The notes below the pieces were generated by a model that was not told where the DNA came from, ran no database searches, and saw nothing but the letters and a program-made list of their open reading frames with translations. Positions 9,346 through 17,418 of a stretch of DNA of 64,000 nt are shown here, in pieces (positions within the stretch are counted from its first letter, which is position 1; each line of letters starts with the position of its first letter). Source of the DNA: Acidobacteriota bacterium (GTDB lineage: Bacteria; Acidobacteriota; Terriglobia; Terriglobales; Acidobacteriaceae). The translations under genes and the position numbers were made by a program. The stretch covers positions 1 to 64,000 of the forward strand of contig PJLO01000001.1 in NCBI GenBank assembly GCA_003010405.1, read 5' to 3'.

Positions 9346-9491
9346 GTTGATCTGCAGGGTGTTGAGTGCTTCGGAGCGCTCTGCTCGGTGTTGTGGTGAT
9401 ATTGTACGTTCGTGGGTCCACGAAGATACAACCGTACCGTGAGCGAGGTCTTGCGGCGCAAATATCGGACTGTGGTGAGGATTTACCGATA

Positions 9492-9517
9492 CGCTGGGGC
9501 AGTCGACTGCGCCAGCG
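9492..9517. repeat. 26-bp near-perfect palindrome
   Basis: The two 13-base halves pair at 12 of 13 positions around the SalI-like centre GCAGTCGACTGC, with outer arms CGCTGG and CCAGCG. It lies immediately upstream of the tRNA-like 3' half. It could be a recombination or protein-binding site, or a stem in a transcript; nothing in the sequence decides between these. Confidence 0.6.
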
Positions 9518-9529
9518 CAGGTCCATTGC

Positions 9530-9582
9530 TTCGAGCTCTCATAACCCAAAGGTCGCAAGTTCAAATCTTGCCCCCGCAACCA
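9530..9582 (+). tRNA. tRNA-Met(CAT)-like 3' half, incomplete
   Basis: From the anticodon loop onward this matches an initiator-type tRNA. CTCATAA is the loop with CAT at 9540-9542. GGTCG and a perfect T arm follow (GCAAG, loop TTCAAAT, CTTGC), then the acceptor strand CCCCGCA, discriminator A and encoded CCA at 9580-9582. The 5' half does not fit. No TGCGGGG acceptor partner lies at the expected distance (about 9506), and the bases before the anticodon loop (CGAGCT) do not pair with CCCAA after it. A GGGG tract at 9496-9499 could be a relic of a 5' acceptor if about 13 extra bases were inserted. Best read as a tRNA remnant or integration-site copy. Confidence 0.6.
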
Positions 9583-9597
9583 AAAGGCTCTGATTCT

Positions 9598-9630
9598 AAA
9601 CGGCCTCTGTGAACCCACCGGAGGCCGTTT
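9598..9630 (+). terminator. Hairpin terminator-like structure after the tRNA remnant
   Basis: The arms AAACGGCCTC (9598-9607) and GAGGCCGTTT (9621-9630) are perfectly complementary over 10 bp with a 13-base loop. The T tract is short and followed by CGCTTTGTTG. Its place 15 bases after the tRNA CCA fits termination of a tRNA transcript. Confidence 0.65.
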
Positions 9631-9796
9631 CGCTTTGTTGTGGCGACTTGGGCAATCTTGAGCAAAGAATTCCTTGTCCAGAAGTGCCCCGAACACGCAA
9701 GCCGTCAGCAGTAACGCGAACGTTTAATTCTCCCAGCTTTCGTAAAGCAACGCCTCTCTGCCGCAGCTGCTGTGGCTTTTCCCTTTTACCGCCCGA

Positions 9797-10804
9797 TTAA
9801 TCTGTGGCCGAAACTTCCGGGGGCCATTGGTCGTTGGTGCGATGCCAGGTCTTGTCCGGGTTATATCGCTCCATGTTCTTTACAATGTTGAGGGAGTCAG
9901 GTCCCAGATCCTTCTCGTAAACAATCCCGCTGTTGCTGATCATGAAGGTCTTGACCCCGGTGACGCGATATTGCACCGGGACCGCCACCAGCGCAAATCC
10001 TCCAATCATCGCTCCCTCTATCACGTAATCGAGCTGTCCCAGAGGCGCTGCAGGCCCCTGGCCCTTCAAAATTTTGAAGTAGTAGCCATGGTATCCGGTA
10101 CCTTGACCGGCTTTGTAGCCCTCCGCAATAGCTCTGGCGACCACCTCGCCAACGGGACCTCCCGAGGTGCCATCTTCATTCTTCCAGTACAAACCATCGT
10201 GTTTGCCAGGAGTGCTGAAGATTTTCTGTGCGTATTGATTCACTTGGGAACCGTCGTGACGTTCCGAAGCGTATTCCTTCTGGGCCTCCACATAGCCGCG
10301 GCAGAGCTGGATAGCGTCGAGTTCGTTGGCTCCAATACGCCGATAGAGAATCTCGTTTCGCCCCTGTTTGGTATCGAAATACCACTTCCCGCCTCTATTG
10401 ACGATCGGAACCGGAAACGGCCAATCTTTTTCCCCAACCATAAGGACGGCTCTGGCCCTGTTTTTCGGGTCTACGGTCACCGCATTCTTTTCAAGAGCTG
10501 CGGCGGCGAATACCTCGACACCCTTCTTGTCCCGAACTGGGTCAGCCGAGGAAATAAAATCTTTCCCCTCCGAACCGAAGATCTCCAACAATGCCGGAAC
10601 ATCATAAGTTTCTGAGGCCTCGATCAGCGCCTGAGCCGCCTCTTGCGGCGTGTTAAACGCCTTCTGTGCCTGCGGCAAGGAGCCGGTCTCTTTCTGTGTC
10701 GATTGCGACTGGGCGTTGGCAATCCCCATGGTCCACGACAAAGCGGTGACCAGGAGCAAAAGCAGCATCTTCGATGTCATGACACTCGATAGTCTTGATT
10801 TCAT
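9797..10804 (-). CDS. DUF2950 family secreted protein
   Basis: The protein is 335 aa counted from the ATG at 10804, which follows AAGGAGGG. It has a signal peptide (MKSRLSS, hydrophobic LLLLLVTALSW, ending near ANAQS), so it is exported. The body carries the DUF2950 pattern: FNTPQEAAQALIEAS at the start, WPFPVPIVNRGGKWYFDT in the middle, and GYHGYYFKILKGQGPAAPLG followed by GGFALVAVPVQY. The function of this family is not established. It lies 24 bases after the DUF3300 gene on the same strand; the two families commonly occur as neighbours, so they are probably co-transcribed and act together in the periplasm or outer envelope. Confidence 0.88.
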   Translation of the reverse strand: MKSRLSSVMTSKMLLLLLVTALSWTMGIANAQSQSTQKETGSLPQAQKAFNTPQEAAQALIEASETYDVPALLEIFGSEGKDFISSADPVRDKKGVEVFAAAALEKNAVTVDPKNRARAVLMVGEKDWPFPVPIVNRGGKWYFDTKQGRNEILYRRIGANELDAIQLCRGYVEAQKEYASERHDGSQVNQYAQKIFSTPGKHDGLYWKNEDGTSGGPVGEVVARAIAEGYKAGQGTGYHGYYFKILKGQGPAAPLGQLDYVIEGAMIGGFALVAVPVQYRVTGVKTFMISNSGIVYEKDLGPDSLNIVKNMERYNPDKTWHRTNDQWPPEVSATD

Positions 10805-10828
10805 GTGTCCCTCCTTGATCACAGCGCT

Positions 10829-12187
10829 TTAACGGCGCCCGCCGCGGCCACCACCACGACCGCCGCCACCAAAACCGCCACCGCCACCAAAACCGCCGCG
10901 CGAAGCTCCCATGCTGGAAGAACCGCGCGAACTGCTGGCCTGGGCTCCACCCCTACTCATCCCACTGGAATCCCCACCGAACGCGCTTTTGTTGCTGGCA
11001 CTCGGAGTACTGCGAACCTGTTGATTGCCGACACGGTCTCCGCCCCCGCCTCCACCGCGGTTCGCAGCCATGTTGCTGGCCCCTGCAGTGCCACGGTTCG
11101 CTCCCACGTTGCTTGCTCCAGCTCCCGTGCCACGGTTCGCAGCCATATTACTCGCTCCGGCACCAGCACCGCGGTTTCCAGCACTCGCCCGTTGACCTTG
11201 AGCCTGGCGTGCATTCGCCTGCCTCGTGGCCATTGAATCTCCGCGAGCTGTGCCACCGTATTTCGTTGCTGTCGCTCTGTTTGAATAGGGAGCGCCGCCG
11301 CGATGCTGGGGATTATGCTGCCAATTATTGCTTCCCCGATTGACGTTCCCCCGATTGATGTTTCCATTGTTGACAAAAGTGTTATTGCGGTTAATGGTCA
11401 CGTCATTGTGGCCCCATCCGCAGTTATACCCCCAGCCTCCGCCCCATGCTGCACCCATCGCAACACCGATGCCGAATGAGATCGCCATACCTGCGGCGTA
11501 ATACCCGGGCGGCGGCGGCGGATAAACAATCGGCGGGTAAGGGTAAGCCGGCGCTCCATACACCACAACCGGGTCATAACTGGGGACGTACACAACTTGC
11601 GGGTTCGCCTGCTGAATTACGACAACCGTTTTGCTTTCGACCACCTTGGTTTCTACTTTCACCTGCTCACTGGATTTCAACTTTCCCGCATCCGCGGCCT
11701 TCTTGCGCATGCGTTGCACCGCGTTCATTACGTCAGCTTGCTGCGCAAGAAAGGCATTACCCAGTTCCGTAGTCCACTTGATGTTATCCGCCAGTTGCTT
11801 GACCACGTCCGGCAGTGCCGCCATGGCCTGGATGCTTGGGTCCCAGTTCTCTTTTTGGACTGCATCTGCCAGTGCCTTGTCTTTCAGGTCTTTGTGCTTA
11901 GCCAACCATTGCTGGAGCTGGACAATCTCCAGAGGATACGTGGAGGCCACAAGTGTTTGGCTCAGGAGTGGGTCCGGATAGAGTGCAATCGGGGCGACCA
12001 AAGAATTCAACTGGTCGGCTGAAAGGTTTGCAGGTTCCTGCGCGGCAGGCGCTTGCGGTGGCGGCGACGCACTCGCGAACAACACGTTATCTCCTGGCAC
12101 AAGTAATGCTGCACAAAAGATAGCCAGGAGATTTCGCATTATTGTCGAATACATCGGGAGTCCTGACCGAAAGAATTTCGGCGTCAT
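10829..12187 (-). CDS. DUF3300 family secreted protein with Gly/Arg/Ser-rich tail
   Basis: The product is 452 aa with a GGGAGG box 10 bases before the ATG. A signal-like segment (NLLAIFCAALLVPG) is followed by the DUF3300 core at about residues 55-215: LSADQLNSLVAPIALYPDPLLSQ, YPLEIVQLQQWL and VVYVPSYDPVVVYG. A Pro/Tyr-rich stretch and a Gly-rich hydrophobic segment (AAGMAISFGIGVAMGAAWGGG) come next. The last 170 residues are low complexity: Asn/Arg repeats, near-identical ANRG units, then a GGFGGGG tail ending RGGRR. Function is unknown. The tail looks disordered and basic, which suggests surface, polymer or nucleic-acid binding, but this is inference. It is first in a pair with DUF2950. Confidence 0.88.
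   Translation of the reverse strand: MTPKFFRSGLPMYSTIMRNLLAIFCAALLVPGDNVLFASASPPPQAPAAQEPANLSADQLNSLVAPIALYPDPLLSQTLVASTYPLEIVQLQQWLAKHKDLKDKALADAVQKENWDPSIQAMAALPDVVKQLADNIKWTTELGNAFLAQQADVMNAVQRMRKKAADAGKLKSSEQVKVETKVVESKTVVVIQQANPQVVYVPSYDPVVVYGAPAYPYPPIVYPPPPPGYYAAGMAISFGIGVAMGAAWGGGWGYNCGWGHNDVTINRNNTFVNNGNINRGNVNRGSNNWQHNPQHRGGAPYSNRATATKYGGTARGDSMATRQANARQAQGQRASAGNRGAGAGASNMAANRGTGAGASNVGANRGTAGASNMAANRGGGGGGDRVGNQQVRSTPSASNKSAFGGDSSGMSRGGAQASSSRGSSSMGASRGGFGGGGGFGGGGRGGGRGGRR
11054..11182 (-). repeat. Tandem coding repeats (NRG-GAGASN-MAA units)
   Basis: Three to four imperfect copies of a unit of about 39-45 bases encode ANRGTGAGASN-type peptides in the DUF3300 tail. The copies differ in length by whole codons (GTGAGAS versus GTAGAS) and the frame stays intact, as expected for a repeat that expands and contracts by slippage. 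Confidence 0.7.
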
Positions 12188-12510
12188 AACGTATGTTCCT
12201 CCCTGTTAATCGCAGCGGCTCACCCTCATTCGCCCATACGGCTGCCCGCGAGCGACAAACGGTGCTGGGTGCGAGCCCTGTGGAATTCATCTCTTTTTCT
12301 GATGCCTGGCATCTGGCAGAGACAGCCCCGCCATCAAAATGCGGGGAGATGATAACGCGCATCGGAGCAAAGCGCTACTGGCAAAAATGAGAGTTGCTTG
12401 CTGAACTGAATTCCGTTGATTAATTCAAGAAAAGCGGTACGGAACAGATAGCGAGTGAGTTGCGGAAAGTGGTTTTTCCGGTACACAGCAACTACGTTTG
12501 GAGATCCTAG
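12188..12510. other. Divergent intergenic region
   Basis: This segment separates the DUF3300/DUF2950 pair (left) from the DUF202 gene (right). Short open frames here lack ribosome sites and protein-like composition. It must hold two divergent promoters; no hairpin terminator or known operator was recognised. Confidence 0.4.
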
Positions 12511-12933
12511 ATGATTATTGCGGGTCTTACGCCAGAACCACAGCATGAATCAAGTGCTGTTCCACCGCCGATGGACGTCAATACCAGATTGGCTTTCGAT
12601 CGAACCCGCGCTGCCTATGACAACACGCTGATGTCCTGGATACGTACTGCCACATCGCTGATCAGCTTCGGTTTTACCATTTACAAGTTCTTCCAGATCG
12701 AACTGGATCGTGTAGCGCAGGTCAAGCGTCTTATAGGACCGCGCGAGTTCGCTTTATTCATGGTGGGCATCGGCATGCTCTCGATGCTGATGGGGACTTT
12801 CGAATACTGGCAAAACATGCGTGGATTGCGCGCACGATGCCCTGACCTGCCACGATCGAGAACAGGTTATATCGGGCTTCTGATTTCCGTCCTGGGCGTC
12901 CTCGCCCTCGCGGTTATGATCTTGCGCCAATAA
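12511..12933 (+). CDS. DUF202 (YidH-like) membrane protein
   Basis: The product is 140 aa. The DUF202 hallmark is present: LAFDRTRAAYDNTLMSWIRTA followed by TSLISFGFTIYKFF, then two further membrane segments (FALFMVGIGMLSMLMGTFEYW and YIGLLISVLGVLALAVMIL), three in total. The family resides in the inner membrane of bacteria and fungi; its role is unsettled. GGAG stands 8 bases before the ATG at 12511. Translation from MDVN (12571) is an alternative, because the first 20 residues are polar and poorly conserved in such proteins. Confidence 0.85.
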   Translation: MIIAGLTPEPQHESSAVPPPMDVNTRLAFDRTRAAYDNTLMSWIRTATSLISFGFTIYKFFQIELDRVAQVKRLIGPREFALFMVGIGMLSMLMGTFEYWQNMRGLRARCPDLPRSRTGYIGLLISVLGVLALAVMILRQ

Positions 12934-13160
12934 GTGCCCGATCCGCCCACAAAACATGAACGCTGTGTTTTTAAAGTTGCAGTACCAACAAACATTTGCT
13001 AAACTTCGCGCCCGTTCTGGTTGGAGGGCCGAATAGGATTCTCGCAACGATGTCTTGGGCCTCTCCATTTTAGTAAAGGCACGTTGCGCAGTAGCGCCTA
13101 CTTATCAATTTGGCGCGATATTTAGGCCGGACCCACCTCAACTGAAGAGAACTGACCATT

Positions 13161-14483
13161 ATGAGACGATCTGCTCTACTATTCGTGGTGGTGCTTCTAT
13201 TGGCGGCGATGGCGGGCGCAGCGGATCGGCCGAGCCTGCCTCAGCAGCTGACTATTTCTCAGGCGCTCTCAATTGCCCTTGCTAACAGCATAAACATCCG
13301 AATAGCCGCGGCTCGGCTGGAGCAGGCCTCGGGAAGGTACTCACAGGCCCGCTCCGCACTCTTGCCCCAAGTGAACTTAGGTGCCCATCAAAGTTATCTG
13401 ACAATGAACCTGCTAGGCCTGGGAATCGATATCCCCTCCGTACCGCGTGGGAGGACAGGGCCATTCGGGTCGATGGACGCCCGCATCACGCTAACTCAGG
13501 ACTTGTTGAACATAGCTAACATGGAGGCCTGGAAGAGTTCCCGCTCAAGGCAGGATTCCTCTCGTCTGCTCGTGGACAATGCGCGTGAAGTGGTGGTGCT
13601 GGACGTGCTTGCCGCCTACCTGCAAGCGCTCAGGGCGAAGGCGTCCCGTGACGCGCTGTTAGATCAAGCGAAGCTGGCAAATGAGTTATACAAACTCACA
13701 CAAGACAGGGTTAAGCAAGGTGTTTCCGCCCCGCTGGAAGCTAATCGTGCGCAGCAACAGGTGAACTCACTCGAACAGCAGCGGCAGGAAGCTGAACAGA
13801 GTTATGTCACCGCTAAACTCAGCCTCGCCAATATGCTGCAGGCGCAGGTCACCGCGGACTTCGATGTGGCTGACGACGCGGCTTACGGTGCTGCGACTGC
13901 GCCGGACCGCGATACTGCGTTGAAAGCAGCTCTCGACTCGCGGCCGGACTATCGCTCGGCACAAGCCAACGTCACGGCGGCCGAACTGCATGTCCGTTCG
14001 GTCAAGGCGACTCGGCTGCCAGTCTTGAGTACCAGTTTCAGTGACGGACAAAGCGGGAACTCGCCGGTGAACAATGTAAATACGTATCGGCTGACAGCCT
14101 CGCTCGACATGCCTATTTTCACCAGCGGCCGCATCAAGGGGGAAATCGTTGAGGCAGAAGCCACGCTGCGGGAAATCCAGGCGGTTTTGGATCGGCTGCG
14201 TTCACAGATCGAGACGGACGTATTCACCGCGCTTGCCGGAGTGGAGTGGGCTGTCAAGGAAGTTGAAACCAGTGCCGCGAACGTGAAGCTTTCGCGGGAA
14301 GAAGTGGAACTGACGCGGCAACGGTTCACGCGGGGAGTGACAGACAACACCGAGGTAGTGAACGCGCAAGACCGCGTTTCAAAAGCCGATGACGCACGCG
14401 TGAGGGCGCTGTACATGCTCGGGCTGGCGCGTGCAAACCTCGCTCGGGCGACGGGAAATGCCGAGAAGACTTATCGCAAGTAG
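13161..14483 (+). CDS. TolC-family outer-membrane efflux protein
   Basis: The 440-aa product has a signal peptide (residues 1-20, ALLFVVVLLLAAMAGA) and two homologous helical repeats of the OEP family, each starting with the typical LTISQALSIALANS / ALKAALDSRPDYRSAQANV patterns. Long amphipathic heptad-rich helices (about 130-210 and 320-430) form the periplasmic tunnel in relatives. It is the first gene of a five-gene run (13161-19659) with an adaptor, an ABC ATPase and two permeases, so it is predicted to be the outer-membrane channel of that tripartite pump. Confidence 0.9.
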   Translation: MRRSALLFVVVLLLAAMAGAADRPSLPQQLTISQALSIALANSINIRIAAARLEQASGRYSQARSALLPQVNLGAHQSYLTMNLLGLGIDIPSVPRGRTGPFGSMDARITLTQDLLNIANMEAWKSSRSRQDSSRLLVDNAREVVVLDVLAAYLQALRAKASRDALLDQAKLANELYKLTQDRVKQGVSAPLEANRAQQQVNSLEQQRQEAEQSYVTAKLSLANMLQAQVTADFDVADDAAYGAATAPDRDTALKAALDSRPDYRSAQANVTAAELHVRSVKATRLPVLSTSFSDGQSGNSPVNNVNTYRLTASLDMPIFTSGRIKGEIVEAEATLREIQAVLDRLRSQIETDVFTALAGVEWAVKEVETSAANVKLSREEVELTRQRFTRGVTDNTEVVNAQDRVSKADDARVRALYMLGLARANLARATGNAEKTYRK

Positions 14484-14500
14484 CGACACGAGAGGACGCC

Positions 14501-15514
14501 ATGAATCGAAGCTGGATCCTGGGATTAATTCTTCTTCTGCTGCTCGTGCTGCCAGGATGCAAGAAGAACGCCGAGCCCGCAGGCACACTGTTTGTGAGCG
14601 GTCGTATTGACGGGGACACGGTGGACATCTCGCCTAAGACAGCAGGGAAAATTCAAGAGATCACTGTCCGGGAAGGCGCCACCGTGGAAGCTGGCCAGGT
14701 TCTGATTCGGCTTACAAGCCCGCAAGACGAAGCACAACGCGAAGCGCAGAAAGCAAATGTGATCAACGCCGAGCGCAAGTTGGTAGAGGCCACGGCAGCC
14801 GCGCCCGCGCGCGTCTCGTCTGCCGAGGCAAACCTTGCGGTGAGCCGGGCAGAACTCGTGCGTTGGCAAGCGGAATTGAAGCAGGCTGAACTTGACGCCA
14901 AGCGGTATCCCCCGCTGGTGACAACAGGTGCCGCCGCTGCGCAAACGGCTGACCAATACCAAACAAGAGCAAAGGTCGCACAGGCTTCGGTAGACGCGAG
15001 CCGCAAGCAGGTGGCAGCGGCTGAGGCTGCGCTGCGGCAGGCAAAGGCGCAAACAGAACAGATCGCCAGCGCCAAGGCAGATCTTCAATCCAACCGCGCC
15101 GACTTGGATCGTTATGCAGCGAACGTAAGCGACTTGACCATTACCGCGCCGATAGCAGGCACGATTCTGACGCGCTCGGCGGAGCCGGGTCGCGTGATCC
15201 AGGCAGGACAGACGATCCTCACAATGGTGGATATGCACAAGCTCTATCTACGCGGATTCATTCCGGAAGGCGAAATTGGGAAGGTAAAGGTAGGCCAAAA
15301 AGCACAGGTATTTCTGGATTCGAACCCGAAAGAGGCTATTCCAGCCGAAGTGATCCGTATCGATCCGGAGGCCATGTTCACGCCGGAAAACATTTACTTC
15401 AAGGAAGACCGCGTCAAGCAGGTGGTCGGAATAAAGGTGCTGCTGCTCGGGGCCTATGGCTATGCGAAGCCAGGAATGCCGGCCGATGGACGAATTCAGA
15501 TCGGGAAACCTTAA
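14501..15514 (+). CDS. HlyD/YbhG-type membrane fusion protein (lipoprotein-like)
   Basis: The 337-aa periplasmic adaptor has an N-terminal hydrophobic segment ending in the lipobox-like VLPGC (Cys at residue 20), suggesting a lipid anchor. The first biotinyl-lipoyl half (VDISPKTAGKIQEITVREGATVEAGQVLIRL) is followed by an Ala/Gln/Glu-rich coiled coil (about 75-200). The second half is DLTITAPIAGTILTRSAEPGRVIQAGQTIL, and a beta-barrel segment follows (YLRGFIPEGEIGKVKVGQKA). It starts 17 bases after the TolC stop and ends 2 bases before the ATPase, consistent with one operon. Closest known arrangement: E. coli ybhG-ybhF-ybhS-ybhR. Confidence 0.9.
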   Translation: MNRSWILGLILLLLLVLPGCKKNAEPAGTLFVSGRIDGDTVDISPKTAGKIQEITVREGATVEAGQVLIRLTSPQDEAQREAQKANVINAERKLVEATAAAPARVSSAEANLAVSRAELVRWQAELKQAELDAKRYPPLVTTGAAAAQTADQYQTRAKVAQASVDASRKQVAAAEAALRQAKAQTEQIASAKADLQSNRADLDRYAANVSDLTITAPIAGTILTRSAEPGRVIQAGQTILTMVDMHKLYLRGFIPEGEIGKVKVGQKAQVFLDSNPKEAIPAEVIRIDPEAMFTPENIYFKEDRVKQVVGIKVLLLGAYGYAKPGMPADGRIQIGKP

Positions 15515-15516
15515 AT

Positions 15517-17418
15517 ATGGCGACCACTCCTGTTGTCGAAGCTCGCGCCCTCGCCAAGAACTACGGTTCCATTAAGGCGCTCGATGCCGTTGATTTCGAT
15601 GTACGGGAAGGAGAAATCTTTGGCCTGATCGGAGCGGATGGAGCCGGAAAGACGACTGCGTTCCGCATCATTGGCGGCGTCCTCATGCCTGACAGCGGTG
15701 AGATCCAGGTTCTGGGCACGGCGCCTCGCACGGCTCGTCCGAGTGTGGGATATCTCACTCAGCCCTTCAGCCTGTATCAGGATCTAAGCATAGCCGAGAA
15801 CCTGCACTATGCGGCGGGATTGCGTGAGGTTCAGCCAGCGGATTTCGAAAAGAGAAGCCAACGGTATTGCAAGCTGTTCGATTTGAACCGCTTCATGGAC
15901 CGCCTGGCAGGACGGCTAAGCGGCGGAATGAAGCAGAAGCTGGCGCTGAGTTGTGCGTTGATTGCAGACCCGAAATTGCTACTGTTGGACGAACCCACAA
16001 CCGGCGTCGATCCGGTCACACGCCGCGACTTTTGGGATGCGCTAACCTCACTGGCAACAGAAGGAATGTCTATCATCGTCGCAACGCCTTATCTGGACGA
16101 GGCGGAGCGCTGCCATCGTGTAGCGCTGATGGAGCGGGGCAAGATTTACGATATTGACTCGCCGACTCAATTCCGCACAAAACTTGGACTCACCCGACTC
16201 GAGGTGCTGGTAGAGCCGTTGGCTACCGCTGAGGAGGTGTTTGCCAGCTCGCCCGAGATTAACGACGTCCAGCGATTCGGTGATCGGCTGGACGTAATGG
16301 CGGCAAACCCTGATGCTGCTGAGCAGGATTTGCGCGAACGAGCAAAGGAACATTCACTGCGCATCACTGAGATCCGCCGGTCATTACCAACGCTCGAAAA
16401 CGCCTTCGTAAACGAATTGCGCCGGATGCGCGGCGCGCCCCCAAAAGCGGTGTTTCCGAAGCCTTCCCCGCCTCTCGACAGGAAACAGATAGTAATCGGT
16501 GCCAAAGATCTCAACAGGCGATATGGATCTTTTCAGGCAGTAAAGAATTTCCAGCTCGAAGTTCGCAATGGCGAAATCTATGGATTACTCGGGGCTAATG
16601 GCGCAGGAAAAACGACCTCCATCAAGATGATGTGCGGACTGGTCGAACCAAGTTCCGGGAGCGTGACGCTGCTCGGACGATCCAAAGGTTTGCGCGCGGC
16701 CGAAGTGCGCTCACACATTGGATACATGTCGCAGAAGTTCTCGCTTTATGACGATCTCACGATTGGAGAGAACTTGGACTTCTATGCCCGGCTCTATGGG
16801 GTTGACGAGAGCGTGCGCGAGGAGCGAAAGAAGTGGGTGCTTGAGAGCGCGGACCTCAAGGGCGAGGCAGGAATGCTGACCGTGTCTTTGCCCGGCGGGT
16901 GGAAACAGCGCGTCGCTTTCGGTGCCGCCGTCATGCACGAGCCTGAAGCAATTTTTCTGGACGAACCAACCTCGGGTGTTGACCCGCTGGCGCGGCGTGC
17001 GATGTGGCGAATGATCAACCACTGTGCCGACCGCGGAGCAGGCATCCTGGTGGTGACCCATTACCTGGAAGAAGCGGAGCAGTGCAATCGCCTTGGCTTC
17101 ATGGTGGCTGGTGAGATCATCGCCGCAGGATCTCCTCGCGAGGTGAAGGAGAACATGAAAGGGTCTCTCCTTCAGATTATGACTGATAAGCCGGAACGCG
17201 CACTCAGGTTATTGAAAGAAAAATATGGCGCATCGCGGGTGTCGCTCTTTGGCTCCCGTCTGCACCTGGTTGCGGAATCCGAGGCTCAGCAACGCGAGGC
17301 CCTGAATGAATTACAACAGGCCGACATCCACATCCTCAAGACTACTCCAGCAGAGTTCTCGTTAGAGGATGTCTTCATTTCGCTGATCGAGTCACGTAGA
17401 GAGGCGATTCCGCTATGA
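15517..17418 (+). CDS. ABC transporter ATPase, two fused ATP-binding domains (YbhF-like)
   Basis: The product is 633 aa. Domain 1 has Walker A GADGAGKT (39-46), signature LSGGMKQKLAL and Walker B LLLLDEPTTGVDP. Domain 2 has Walker A GANGAGKT (about 358-365), a degenerate signature LPGGWKQRVAF and Walker B AIFLDEPTSGVDP. The aspartate in GADGAG and the double-domain layout are typical of YbhF. It powers export through the two permeases encoded next; the substrate (drug, cation or lipid-like compound) cannot be told. The stop overlaps the next start (ATGA at 17415), indicating translational coupling. Confidence 0.92.
   Translation: MATTPVVEARALAKNYGSIKALDAVDFDVREGEIFGLIGADGAGKTTAFRIIGGVLMPDSGEIQVLGTAPRTARPSVGYLTQPFSLYQDLSIAENLHYAAGLREVQPADFEKRSQRYCKLFDLNRFMDRLAGRLSGGMKQKLALSCALIADPKLLLLDEPTTGVDPVTRRDFWDALTSLATEGMSIIVATPYLDEAERCHRVALMERGKIYDIDSPTQFRTKLGLTRLEVLVEPLATAEEVFASSPEINDVQRFGDRLDVMAANPDAAEQDLRERAKEHSLRITEIRRSLPTLENAFVNELRRMRGAPPKAVFPKPSPPLDRKQIVIGAKDLNRRYGSFQAVKNFQLEVRNGEIYGLLGANGAGKTTSIKMMCGLVEPSSGSVTLLGRSKGLRAAEVRSHIGYMSQKFSLYDDLTIGENLDFYARLYGVDESVREERKKWVLESADLKGEAGMLTVSLPGGWKQRVAFGAAVMHEPEAIFLDEPTSGVDPLARRAMWRMINHCADRGAGILVVTHYLEEAEQCNRLGFMVAGEIIAAGSPREVKENMKGSLLQIMTDKPERALRLLKEKYGASRVSLFGSRLHLVAESEAQQREALNELQQADIHILKTTPAEFSLEDVFISLIESRREAIPL

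Noticed and set aside
9412..9612. Open frames of 66-75 codons across the tRNA-like sequence
   Set aside because: They are the well-known kind of spurious translation of a tRNA 3' half and have no start signals.
11054..11182. Repetitive GC-rich stretch considered as non-coding repeat
   Set aside because: The repeats keep one reading frame and encode the DUF3300 tail.
14525..15238. A 237-codon minus-strand frame
   Set aside because: It is opposite the HlyD adaptor; codon-position GC and motifs favour the plus strand.
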